Shown piece after piece: positions 22,251-33,517 of a stretch of DNA of 64,000 nt; the stretch's first letter is position 1; each line of letters starts with the position of its first letter. Below the pieces are notes generated by a model, which was given only the letters and a program-made list of their open reading frames with translations, did not search any database and was not told the DNA's origin. The stretch is from Hypholoma sublateritium FD-334 SS-4 (Eukaryota; Basidiomycota; Agaricomycetes; Agaricales; Strophariaceae): the NCBI GenBank assembly GCA_000827495.1, contig KN817605.1, positions 33,744 to 97,743 on the forward strand. The letters are read 5' to 3'. The translations under genes and the position numbers were made by a program.

Positions 22251-22868
22251 ATGCCCGCTGCTCACATCGCTCCACTTGGGCGTGACCAAAAGCCGACGGA
22301 TGTCCACCGCCAGCACGGCTTCTTCAGCCCGGTGCGGAAATACGCATCGACGCCGCGCTATTCCAATATTCACATCTACCGCGGTGCACACGGGTTGCAC
22401 ACGCCGCCCGCCGCGAAGCTCGCCACGGTGCATCGCCCACCTACGATGCCCGCGCTCTCGCTGCACACCTTCGCCGCGGCGCACAACGCGGCATGGATGG
22501 ATGTGGCTGACGCCGTCGTCGGCCGCCACCCACACGCGCGGCCTCTCCACGCCCGCGTCGCCACGCGCGCCGAGATAGACATGATCTCCGGGCATGTGCA
22601 CATCCCATGGGCGTACCCGGAGAGCGACAGGCCGCAGCCCGTCCCGGTGAAGGTCTTGAAGCCATTGATAAACTACCCCGCAGTGCCCCCGCAGCCCGGT
22701 CAGTGGACGGATGTCAGCAATGTCGGCGACAGAGACGTGCGCGTCGTGAACAAGTTGCCGAGTGGGCGGGCATCTCCGAGAACGAAAAAGGCGCACCGCG
22801 CCCGTGGCAAGGAGAATATGGCGGCCGCGCTGCCTGTAACCGGTTCGTCTGTAAGGGCGCGCTTTTAG
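22251..22868 (+). CDS. Hypothetical protein, 205 residues
   Basis: A single-exon frame. The N-terminal half has conserved-looking blocks rich in His, Pro and aromatics (GFFSPVRKYASTPRYSNIHI; LSLHTFAAAHNAAWMDVADA; ISGHVHIPWAYPE). The C-terminus is basic and polar. No signal peptide, membrane segment or known motif. A 252-codon frame lies antisense (22176-22934) but is Arg-rich in the way GC-rich shadow frames are, so I prefer the plus strand. Function unknown. Confidence 0.5.
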   Translation: MPAAHIAPLGRDQKPTDVHRQHGFFSPVRKYASTPRYSNIHIYRGAHGLHTPPAAKLATVHRPPTMPALSLHTFAAAHNAAWMDVADAVVGRHPHARPLHARVATRAEIDMISGHVHIPWAYPESDRPQPVPVKVLKPLINYPAVPPQPGQWTDVSNVGDRDVRVVNKLPSGRASPRTKKAHRARGKENMAAALPVTGSSVRARF

Positions 22869-23637
22869 GCAGATATGTATACCCATGATCGTCACGAAAT
22901 CTTCTCTGGCTGCGCGATGGTTACAAGGATACACATAGAGGTTCGGGCACAGTTCGGGCTACCCTTCAACTCTTTTCCTGGCTACTCAAAGTAGGTGAGC
23001 GGGTCAATCAAGCGTGTCACCCTAACTCATTAATTATCTTTCACTCCAGTATTCATATACATTCATTCTATTTCCTGTTCCTACCGCATCATATACTGGT
23101 AGCTTCCGTGTCCTTATATATCACTCGTTCACTATTTTCGGAATGCCGCGTTTCTGAAGGTCCAAAATTAATTTCGGCGCTATATCTGATACGTCATTTG
23201 TTCCCATTGAATGCGGGATATCGTGCTATATCGAAACGCTCCAACGATACTGGCGACGGTGCCTTCAAAGTAATATATTCGCCACTGACCGCTGTTGCTC
23301 CCGGATGTGGTAAGGCCCATTCACAACCTATAAAGCCTCATAAAGTACGCGCGGCGTCGATACCTCATCCCGGCGCAGCCAACTCGCGGAGGTTGATTGG
23401 TATTTTTACCACATCCCTTGTACGCTCTGCCGTTATGCCTGTGCGTCTGACCACCATGGCATACAAGCCGACTGGCTCGGGATCCCACATGGCTCTGCGG
23501 CCTGTGGAGCGGACGTGATATTTACTTCCCTTAGTTCCCATCGCAGGGGCTGTCTTCGTCCCCCGCGCCAACATTATCTGAGCATCCTGGTGCCTGTGCC
23601 CGCCGCGCCATCGATAACGTCCTCCTTATTGGGTGGC
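22869..23637. other. Intergenic region with a doubtful small minus-strand ORF
   Basis: A 69-codon minus frame at 23365-23574 has a plausible composition (RAMWDPEPVGLYAMVVRRTG) but no recognised family. It would be divergent from the DUF3074 gene, 63 bases away. The rest is empty. Confidence 0.3.
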
Positions 23638-24620
23638 ATGGCTGCTCAGACGCACTTTGAGGTGCCACCAGTGTTCTCGCTCAAAGGCGTGCGTCCCTCG
23701 CGTGAGTGCATCAAATATGCTCATAGAGCCGCTAATAACGCCGCCGCAGAAATCCCACCAGACGCCGTGCTCATGGACGACGCGCAGGCCGTCCTCGCGG
23801 CGTCGGCGTCGTGGCTTCCGACAAAGAACTACGGCGATGTGAAGACGTTCGTGCCCCGCGACGCAGGCGGTGCCGCGCTGCACTGGCACTGCGCCGTGAG
23901 CGAGTTTCGCGCCGCGCAGACGCCGTTCGCGAGCATATGGGCGAAGCTCGGCCGGAACCAGGTGCTGCACCAGCAGAGGTCGGTCCCTCGCTTTGCTGCG
24001 CACTGGGATCGCTGACTCACATCCGCTCCGCCAGCCACCTGTCGGGCCTGATGAAGGTCGCGCGCGTCAAGTACATCTCCGACCAGCAGTCAATCTGGAC
24101 GACGCTATTTAGCGCCGCGGCGCCGCTCTCGCCGCGCATCTACACGATATATCAGACGTCGTGGCTGGTCGAGTATTCACACAGGCAGCGCGGGTGCGTG
24201 CGTTATCTGATCGGCCCACATGCGTGCGGCGAGGCTGACGGGACGCAGGATCATTGTCACGCTGCCGGTCGACCTGTCCCCGCGCGACATCGAGGATATT
24301 TCTGAACTAGAGGAAAGAGGCATACGGGGGCGGTACGTCTCGATCGAGCATCTGCAGGAGATGGATGGGGATGTCATCGAGTGGAGGCGGGTGTCATGCC
24401 GGGATCCTGGAGGTATGATCCCTAAATGCTGGGTGCAGCGGCATATGGGGCATACGATGGCCAAAGTAGGTGCATATCACTGCGATTGAACGGGTTAATA
24501 TATGTTTTCGTATAGGAGAATATTGCTTTCATCGACTGGCTGTCGAAGAACAGAGACGACGACGAATCCCGCAATAGCGGGGAGGAAATGCAGCCTGTTT
24601 TAATATACCCAGGACACTAG
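23638..24620 (+). CDS. DUF3074 (START-like) protein
   Basis: Exons 23638-23701, 23750-23978, 24035-24193, 24249-24465 and 24516-24620 give 257 residues. Landmarks of the fungal DUF3074 family, a START-like lipid-binding fold, are PPDAVLMDDAQAVL near the start, DVKTF and HWHCAVSEF, MKVARVKYISDQQSIWTTLF, and IIVTLPVDLSPRDI. The C-terminus is acidic (NRDDDESRNSGEEM). The likely role is binding or moving a lipid or other hydrophobic ligand; ligand unknown. No signal peptide, so cytosolic. The start MAAQTHFEVPPVFSLKG leads straight into the domain. Confidence 0.85.
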
Positions 24621-24827
24621 TGAGCCGTGATTATCATTGAACGTAACTTATGCTATTAGTACCAGAGCTTATCCCGTGCTACGTGCGGTAATCCAATCCT
24701 TTGATCTCGAGAAAGGCTATTAGTTTAAATGATTTCATATCTTCTTGTTATGAAGAGAAAACAGGGTCATAAGTAAATATATTTCCAAGTCAGCGTACTT
24801 ACTAGCGAGCCTGAGTAGCCTTTATCC
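24621..24827. other. Convergent spacer, DUF3074 / family member A
   Basis: Holds the 3' ends of both genes; nothing else seen. Confidence 0.6.
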
Positions 24828-26778
24828 TCAGCGTGTGAATGGCCTCAGACCGTGCTCACGCTCCCAAGCTTCTACGCTCTCTTTTGTATAATGATAGCTT
24901 ATTCCCGTATTGAAGCCTTGCCTGTCGACTTCGCGCTCCTGCTTTATTTTCGCTTGCCGGCGAGCTAACAGGTCGTCCGACTCGGGTGCTCCATCGACAT
25001 GTTTATCCTCTACTTCTTTTCTTAGCACAGAATCGAAGCCTTGCCGGTGTATCTCGCTATGGCGTGGCCCCGGAGATTTCCCTTCGGACCTCTGAAAGGG
25101 TCCGCCCTCTGTGGCATCCACATCGAAGACCTCTTGTCCTTTAGCCCTTGCGGAGGCGTAGATGGGTTGATTATCGAATGGGCCTCTGTACACGAGATCG
25201 CCAGGCCGATGTAAAGACAAATTTCTGTCCATGCGCTTTCGTTTGACCGCTGGAAACAGGGAGGGATCACTGTCGGACACGAGTTGTGAAGACACAGGTA
25301 AGGTGCCGCTTGCGCGCTCCTCGGCGTCGACATCATCGCGGCTTCGCTTGGACACGCGCAAAGGGGAAGCGGTAGGGGGGCCAGAAGGTGGGGAACGGAT
25401 AGGGATGACTTGGGACGGAGCGTCGTTTTCTGGTGGAGGTGTGAGAAGATCGAATGCTGCGGGTACTCTGCGTTGCGAAATCAGAAATAATTCATATGCT
25501 GCCAGGTATCTAAACATACTGTGGCGCTTCTTCGCTATACGTTTCTTCCTGATACTCGTCCTCTTGATAGTTAACGTCATGATCGCCTTCATGATATATA
25601 TCCTCTCGATACCCATTTTCTTGATGGTTGCCCTCTGGATCGTCTTCTTGATATATGTCCTCTGGATATCCGTTTTCTTGATAACCGCCTTCGGAATATT
25701 CTGCAGCCTGATCTTCCTCCAGGGCAGCACTATCCTCGTCTTCATCTTCTTCAGACTCTTCCGATTGCCCATCGCTTCCTGGTATATCTTCGTCTTCGCC
25801 AACTTCCTTGGGAGGCCGCCCATTTCCGTAGATGTTGCCTTTCTCAATGCCTGCCTTGGCCCGATGTTCGATGAGCCTGGGGATCTCCCACCCAGCTAAC
25901 TGCTCAATCGTCTTCAAGAGGCTGTCGGAACGCCCGCGCTCCGCTTCAAGCTCCATCTGCAGTGCTGCGACTTCCGTGACGCCCACGCGTACCAGGGCCA
26001 CTGCATCCTGTAGTGACGCCTTCAGCGTAGCGTGCCGCGTGGCTTGCTCGTCGAGCATAATGCGTAACCACTCAGCGCTGAGCGGCTGCTCAACGTGCTT
26101 TCCGGTCGCCTCATCGACGACGGTGAGGCCATACGGAGGGTAAACCAGGTCGTGCTCGGTTGGCAGCGGCGCCTCCTCTGCCTCAGGCTCTGGGTCCACT
26201 GATCCGTCACGCCAATAATTGTAACGCGGCTTGTAGGGGGCCGGCTCGACCTCCTCAAAGTCGTCTGCGGAATCGCCTAGCGTCTCCACCACATACGAGC
26301 GGTTTAGAGGGACCCACGGCGCGTAGTCCGGATCGGAGGGATCGCCGCTGAACGCGGGGCGGCGTGGTTCGAAGGTCGGATTATCTATGCCCAACACGAT
26401 GGGTATTCTGCTTCTACGGTCCTCTGGATTGACCGCATACTGGACGAGCCCGGGGAAAAAGGGTAGCTTCTCGTTGTGAGTGCAGAACAATTCGTCAAGT
26501 TCGGCATCGAACTTGAAGTTTTCTCTAGGGATCCCAAATGCCTGTGGGGTCGTCAGTAGAGGAAGTTCAGAAACGGGGGACTAACTAACCCGGGCATACG
26601 CTCGTTTTGTGGTGATGTCCAGGCTCTTGAATTGGTCGGCACTGATCCATGTACCCGTGGTACTTGATTTCTTTGTGGGCGGGCGGATGACGAAGGGCTC
26701 TTTACCCCACTGCTGGGCCCTAGACGGCTGAAAGAGGCCTTCGTCAGGGTCCTGGTATTCGTATTTTTGGTTAGACAT
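24828..26778 (-). CDS. Orphan family member A (acidic, repeat-rich)
   Basis: Exons 26778-26590, 26541-25520 and 25467-24828 sum to 617 codons. The N-terminal ~130 residues are shared with member B: WGKEPFVIRPPT, TWISADQFKSL, KRAYAR, then DELFCTHNEKLPFFP and FSGDPSDPDYAPWVPL. A coiled coil follows at ~200-240 (LQMELEAERGRSDSLLKTIE). Next is an acidic stretch with about five degenerate copies of ENGYxEDIYxE, then a KRSRDD motif and a charged C-terminal block with two DRQGFN/HRQGFD elements ending WEREHGLRPFTR. There is no signal peptide or membrane helix; basic KRKRM patches suggest the nucleus. No known domain recognised. A 3' piece of this gene is duplicated at 42.2-42.6 kb. Confidence 0.8.
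25525..25710 (-). repeat. Degenerate tandem repeat in member A coding sequence
   Basis: The coding sequence repeats a unit of about 30-33 bases encoding variants of ENGYxEDIYxEDD. Copies are diverged, so this is an old in-frame expansion. It gives a Tyr/Glu/Asp-rich disordered segment. Confidence 0.75.
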
Positions 26779-27238
26779 TTTGAGCTAAGATGAGATATGC
26801 GGAGCGGTTGCGTTATAAAAAAGGGTGGGGAGAGAATTGGTGGTGATGGTAGTGGTTAGAGAGAGCGATTCGTGGAGAAATGCACGGTATATAAGTGCTC
26901 TGTGCCACCCAACGCAACATGGCCACTCGTTATGGAATGTAGCGAACAATGTAAAGCTTGAAGCTAAGCGCTAAACGTGACATGTTATTGTCCTTTGTTG
27001 TTGACCAAAGTAGGAAAGTGGTGGCCCTTGTGGCACTACAATGCCGGCAGCATTAGCCGATGGTATTGAACTTCGCTGGACTTCAACAGAAACTTAATCG
27101 ATTACTGATGATACCCGAAAATATAAGATAGATATAAATGTGCATTAGGTTGTATAAAGAAGTACTATACCATTAGCATCAATTTAGTTTTAGCAGTGCA
27201 ACCCATGCCGCGATGCCTGTGCGAGCATCCGACTACGT
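26779..27238. other. Promoter region of member A and 3' flank of azgA
   Basis: About 460 bases without a gene. An AT-rich stretch with TTATAAAA near 26812 lies just upstream of the member A start codon (minus strand reads TTTTATAA) and could be a TATA box. Confidence 0.45.
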
Positions 27239-29976
27239 CTATGCGATCGGTAGTACGGATGTAGACGCGTCCTTATCCATGATGCTAAGCTCGCTTTCTG
27301 AGAGGGTTTCGCCTTGTTTCAGTGGAACAGCCTTATCTTCAGCTTTACGCGCGTGCTTATTTTTGAGCTTGATCGCTTTCAAGCTGTGGGCGATGTGTAA
27401 GTTCACATGCCACCGTGAACGGACGAAAACGGAAACGCACATGAAAGGCGGCACAACGCTGCCAGGAGGGACGACCCATTTCTCAGAGTACTTGTATTCA
27501 CTCGGCACTATGCGCCCATTGGATAGCTTTTTGATGATGAGTGGGATGCCGTTCAGTAACATGTACGAGACGATTCCGGCGATGACGCCATATGCGATGC
27601 TGTAGAACGGAGATAAATCAGAATGGGGAGGTACATGGAAGAGACAGAGCACATACTTGTATGTCAAGGGAATGACGAGCAATGTCAGGAACGCAGGGAC
27701 TGAGTCTCCAATATACATCCAGTTGATTTCAAGAACGCTGTAGGGGTGTCAACTTCGAATCTCATTTTACAAATATATTTGACGCACTTTCGAATCATCA
27801 ACGACCCAACGATCGTCAAAGCGCCTCCAGTGGCCCAGGAAGGGATCGAGGCAAATATTGGTGCGAAGAAGACCGAGACGAAGAACATGAATCCTGTTGT
27901 CATGGCTGTAATTCCTGTCTTTCCACCCTCTGTACATAACATTGAATCAGCGGCAGAAAACTTCAGAAAAGTTCGAACAAAACGTACCGCTAATACCGGT
28001 GGCGCTCTCGATGTAAGCAGTGACCGGACTGACGCCCATAAGTGCGCCAAGGCTGATACAGATGGCATCAATGCAATAGGCTATGCTAGAGCCCTCGAAG
28101 TCCATCGTTATGGGGTCACGGAGGCCAGCAAATTTAGCCATGGAATATAGGGTTCTGAACATGCCAGTGAGATAGCGATAAAGAAGAAGAGAGAGTCAAT
28201 TTACCCAGTCGTGTCTGATAAATCGGAAGGGCATCAGCATTATTATTTTTTCGAACAGATATTTGTTAGAATTACCCAAAATATCGACGTATAGGAAAGT
28301 GATGAGAGCGTACCACACATTTCCGTTGCTGAATATATCAAAATCATGTCAAACAGGTCCGATTAAAAGGGGTTGGAAACGCGGACCCATAGTTGTACTA
28401 AAGTATTGAGTTTAGTAAACTTGTTGAAGGAACATACTAAGACGCAAACTTACGTTGATGGCATTCCCGATTTTCTGCAATTTATGGAAACTCACCACCT
28501 GCTTGAAGTAGTCGAACAGAGCGTCACCCGAGGCTGTGTGCGGGAAATATGTAACAGGCGTTCCGCGAGGCCAAGAAATGATAGACGTGAGGAGGATCCC
28601 AATGAGTATGGCGCCACGGACGCGGTACATCATGAGCAGAAGAGTGAAGATCCTGAATGATGAAGAACACATGGTAAATCATTTCAGGAAGACAAGGAAA
28701 TATGTAGTAAGTTTCTTACCCGCCTGTGAATATCCCCACCCACATTGTTGGGTTCCTCAGAACACCGCGAGCGCAGTAATTTGGTAGGTCATCTATGAAG
28801 TCTGTAAATAGGTCCTGTTAAACAAACGATTTGCCTAGCGGAAACGTCCTTTACAAACTTTCTGCAACGCATCCGCCGAGGCCGACGAGGTTAGTGGTGT
28901 CACCACCAATAACCCCAAGACCATTGGAAGCTAGAACAGATTTTAGAGACCTCGACCTCAGAAAGCTGATATATGCTACTTACAGAGACCGATGAATCTA
29001 TTTATCGAATCGATTTAACATGGAAGCTCCGATGACTGAAGAGACAACGCACGCAATGTATAATCCGATTCCAGCTCCAACAGCCAGGACGAGCGATTGA
29101 GGCATGATACGAACAAGCCACTGCCTGAGGCCAAGAATCGATAGGATCAGGAATATCCACCTTATGGAGTCTCAGTATGAGGGAAAGAAATACGAGAGAA
29201 ACTGCGCCCACCCTTCCAAAAATACTGCTGCAAGCGCCTCTCGATAGCTGACACGACCACTTCCGTGGTATCCGACCACTGAGTAGGAGAACTGAAAGTG
29301 GCTGTTAAAACTCAATAATAAACGACACGGAATGTACAGCGCACATATGCGTTCAGGCCCAGTCCTGGAGCGAGGCCGACGGGGAGGTTCGCGAATAGCC
29401 CCATGAGGAACGTCGAGATCGCAGATATAGCCGCCGTCGATATAATGAGATCCTGGCGAACTTCTCCAACACAGATCAAATAGGCCTCGTCGCTGCTGCA
29501 GAGATCGTTTGTCGCACACACGCAGGTTCCTCCTGAGTCTGAAAGAATTGAAGCGTTGACAGAGATCTAGATTTTGTTTACGGAATGTCTCGATAGGGCA
29601 GAAATTAAAAGACGAACAATGTATGCCATGGCCGCCTTCCCTCAGAGATGAGTTTCTTGGTGTCTGTTATTGCACAACACCATGCAAACGCACCCATGTC
29701 GTCAAACCAGCGCGTAACTCCGTCTACAATTGACCAAATCAGTCATAAGCGCTGTTATAACCACCGAAGAATCAGTGAAAGAGAGGACAAACCGTGAATC
29801 TAGAGCCTGTACGCTCCCGCTTCGCACCAGAACCCTCCAACTTGAACCATTTTCCAAACGCCGACGCTGCAACCTGTTTTCCGTGGCCGTGCACGGCCAA
29901 AATGAGCAGCCATCGTCGGAAATAGCCGTACGTCGAAACCACGGACCGTGTCGTTGAGTCTGACGATGGCGCTCAT
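27239..29976 (-). CDS. azgA: AzgA-type purine permease
   Basis: A multi-exon gene of the AzgA branch of the nucleobase transporters (NCS2-related), which import adenine, guanine and hypoxanthine across the plasma membrane. In order: start MSAIVRLNDTV, FGKWFKLEGSGAKRERTG, TELRAGLTTW, AAMAYIISVNASILSDSGGT, LMGLFANLPVGLAPGLGLNA, VVGYHGSGRVSYREALAAVF, MGVSPVTAYIESATGISEGG, GLTAMTTGF-like helix and VLEINWMYIGDSVPAFLTLL. The cytosolic C-terminus is charged (KDKDASTSVLPIA region). An upstream in-frame Met at 30108 is less likely because MSAIVRLND matches the family start. Introns are short and numerous; exon 1 uses a weak GTCCGT donor. The gene is divergent from a dehydrogenase gene 213 bases away. 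Confidence 0.93.
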
Positions 29977-30189
29977 TATGCACCTCCGACCACAATTCAA
30001 CGAAAGCGAGAAATTCGATGTAGGGTAGAATGTAAGTGGACGCTGGGAGTTGGGGTTTCTGAAGCAAAATTTGAGCCGCTCCGATCCGCTATCCCCTTTG
30101 GCTATCACAGAACTAAAAATAGCCGCTCGTTCCTATGTTTCCTACGCTCTAGATAAAAGACGTTGGCTCTCACCATCATCTCAGCGCAA
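29977..30189. promoter_or_regulatory. Bidirectional promoter, azgA / SDR
   Basis: Only 213 bases separate the two divergent start codons, so both promoters must share this segment. No specific binding site is recognised. Confidence 0.6.
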
Positions 30190-31410
30190 ATGAATAAGAC
30201 GGAATCGCTGAAGGGGAAACTTGCACTCATAACAGGCTGCTCGTACGTTGTGCACCTACTCACCGACAGAGCGGACTGATGGCCTGTCGCATTTAGGGGC
30301 GGAATCGGCCGAGTTTCCGCACTGGCGCTTGCCAATCACGGTTGCTCTATCGCAGTGCATTATAACGCTTCTAAAGGAAAGGCCAGTGATATCGTGACGC
30401 AGTTGAAGATCTCTGGAGTCAACGCGGTCGCCTTTCAGGCCGATCTGTCCCAATACAACAACGTTCGCAAGTTGTATGCGGATGTAGTCGCGCAGATGGG
30501 CCCGGTTGATATTTTATTCAACAATTCCGGAGTGACGAATACGGTCATTGGACCGCAAGGTAACATCCAAGATTTAAGCATCGACGAGTTCGAGAGCACC
30601 TGGAGGACTAATACAGGCTCAAGCTATCTTGTAAGTGGGTGTCTGTTTTTTAACTCAGAAGATTTTCTGATGCGATATGGTCCCTAGCTGACTCAGTTAT
30701 GCATCCCTCACATGCTCGAGCAGAAATGGGGACGTGTTATATTTTGTTCTAGGTGAGAAGATCAGCTAATATGCATTCGGGTAATGTTCTCATATTTGAA
30801 TGAAAGTGTTGCCGCCGGTGCGTATAGTATTTCAGTACACGTCCATTATAAGAATCTACTAAACGAGTATCATCAAAGGAACCGGAGGCATAATTGGCCC
30901 TCATTATGCATCGTCCAAGTCAGCTATGCACGGGTTAATGCACTGGATCTCTATGAGGTACGCAAAGGATGGCGTGGTAGGTTTTTTTTCGCGGAAGCAA
31001 CATTTATACATCTCATAGCTTCGTGTATTCCAGACATGCAACGCCATCGCTCCGGCGTTGATCAAAGGTCTGTCATTTATTAGGTATATTTTCGTTAATC
31101 TATTGACGTACTTATTTCACTTGCAGAAACAACGATGATGGCCAATGTGCCAGACGAACTCGTTGTACGCCCCCTATTCTCTTGACTAGTTAGCATCATT
31201 AATTAGATTGCTTCCAGCAACGCATTCCTGTTGGAAGGTTTGGTCTCCCAGAGGATATTGCCTCCGTCGTCGAGATGCTCGTGCTGAACTCATACATGAC
31301 CAACAAGGTCTGTGTATCGTGTTTTTCAATTATCGAAGGCAATATTTGAAACTCATTAAATATTACAGATCATTGTGGCAGACGGCGGATGGACAGCAGG
31401 CGCGTTCTAG
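30190..31410 (+). CDS. Short-chain dehydrogenase/reductase (FabG-like)
   Basis: About eight exons, all joining in frame. Classical SDR motifs: cofactor loop TGCSGGIGR split by intron 1; LFNNSGVT in place of the usual NNAG; catalytic FCSSVAAG and YASSK; C-terminal NAIAPALI and VADGGWTAGAF. The product of about 260 residues is the usual length. It should use NAD(P)H to reduce or oxidise a carbonyl or alcohol; substrate unknown. The divergent arrangement with the purine permease may be coincidental. Confidence 0.92.
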
Positions 31411-33517
31411 GAAATACATCGAAACCATGACACAGATCGACTACCGTCCATTGGTCATTCATCATGCTGTACATAAATACTACTTACTACAAGACCTATC
31501 ACCTGGTCACTTCATCAGGGTACTTACTTATTCTAAATTGTCCGATCTAAAAATACTCCGTCCTGCGTCACTCGGTTATGTTTGGGTCAAGTTTCCGAAA
31601 GGAACCCGGAAAAGACCTTTATCGTCGATCTGCTCATTGCTCGGCGCACAGGAATCTCTCACTCCATGACCCACTGACTCGTTCACGTTTCTATTAACTG
31701 CAGGACATGCGTCCAACGTTGACGCCAGCATGTTGATTGATGCCTCGCACGGGCGATGCTCACGACGAACTAAGGTTGTAAAAAGTGGCTCCTCCACTAT
31801 CCCTTTCAGCAAATTATCAAGATAAATACCAGTTATATATACTCTCACAGTGAACTTTTAGCCTTGGCCATCCCTACTGTTCACGAACCTCTACAACCAG
31901 GAAGGAGATAAATCTAATCGCGCCGATGCCAGTTACTCGGGAATTGCCGCTCACACGTGCCGGGTGGCTGAACGTCGCTCCTTGCATCCGGATTCCGAGG
32001 TAGAAGACATGCTCGCTGCTTTTGCGGTCTTTAGGTCTTTACCATTCACATCGTAGCCCCCCACCGCCGCCGACCGTACATCTCACTCGTTGGATCCGCT
32101 CAGTTTACGGAGGTATACCGTACGGTATGAATTCGGACTCTGATCTTTTCCTGACAACTCGGACATCTTTGTCCCCGGCGTCCGTTGTCTCCCATCGCGC
32201 ATGGCTGTGGGAGGGTTGAGAGCAACTGAGATCCACGCAGGTCCTCTTTCTTCATTCTGTAGGACCATCTTCCACGGATTGGTTTCTCGCTGACTGCCAT
32301 CTGCGGGGAGTACTTTCCTAGCGGCGCCCAAGTACAGAGGTACGCAAGCTCCTTGTCCGAGCTTCTTAGGGTTCACTAGTAGTACTGACACGTTGTTTGC
32401 TGGCATATAGGGCTGCGCAGTGCCTATTCGTCATCCTCTACTCTTCACGTCGATCCGCAAGGACCAGGGGCAACGCAGAGGCACAGACGTAATCCCACCG
32501 AGGATCGGTAAGCTCAAATCCTTTCTTGTTTCTTCCAGTCATCTTAACCTTTTTCTGCGGTAGTACTGTCCATCTCACTCAACGCAAATGAGCTGAAATA
32601 CCGGCCGGTATGTTGCTTCCGACCGCTCCATGCCCTCGTCGGGGGTGGAGCATTGGGTAGTAGCAGTCGACCGTTAGGTGGGACATCCCTTTCTTCAGAG
32701 AAACTTCCGCATGAGCTGACACTTGAAAAAGTCTGAAGTGCTTATTTCCCGCCGCCTCGTTTTTGCTTTCGCTCTCTTACTTCCAGGGCAATTGTCATCT
32801 TAACTGGGGATTGGTTTGTCCCTCTTGAATACATTTTAAGTTACTGACGGGTTTCTGACGCAAACTCTACGCAGGAAAAAGAAACGGGAGAGTTCTCAAA
32901 GACAGGAGTGTACTTCCAACGGTTATCTTACTGGGGGTTCACTCTCTCAACCATGCCACAATACCCCGAAATCGATTGCTGCGCTATCGATGTTCTGTAT
33001 CTTGTGAGTGGCGCAGTGAGCAATACTTACCGGACTTTGCTTATCTGTGCAATACAGATTAGTGAGTTCCGATTGGGCGAGTGGCCTGCCGGACAAGGAC
33101 TAACACAGGCTTTGTTCTTCCAGGTACTCCGGATAATTATGCGTCCTGCCGATCGAAGGTAGGTATCGTTTGTCTGAGTCGGGCCACACTGGCTCCCACT
33201 GAGTGCATGAGTGAGGGACGCGCTGGCCAACGCCTGCGCGTAAAATGAGATATAAGAGATGAATTAGCACCCGAAGGCGCTGGAGCTGGCTGGTTAAGCC
33301 GAGCCGGTGCCGTGAATCTTTGTTTACGGATCCAAACACGGTCGCATCTGATCAGCCCCGCGGTTCATATCCCGGGCCGAACGCACTACTTTTCGGCCAA
33401 AATCCGACGCTTTGACCAGTGCCGCCGACGTCTTCGACGACGAGCTCAACACTCTCCACCGCTTAAGTTATTTCCGCCCTCCCCTCCTGCCCCTTTCCTC
33501 TTGCGACCATCCATGAC
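31411..33517. other. Gene-free 2.1 kb
   Basis: Frames such as the 107-codon minus frame at 32083-32406 overlap another minus frame, have no recognisable domain and no splice partners. The right end carries the EPL1 promoter and 5' leader. Confidence 0.55.

Noticed and set aside
22176..22934. 252-codon minus-strand frame
   Set aside because: It lies antisense to the 205-residue plus frame, is rich in Arg, His and Gly as GC-rich shadow frames are, and shows no motif.
24828..31410. Biosynthetic gene cluster around the SDR and permease
   Set aside because: No polyketide, peptide or terpene synthase, P450 or cluster regulator is present in the window.
32083..32406. 107-codon minus frame
   Set aside because: Looks vaguely protein-like but overlaps another minus frame and has no recognised family, start context or splice partners.
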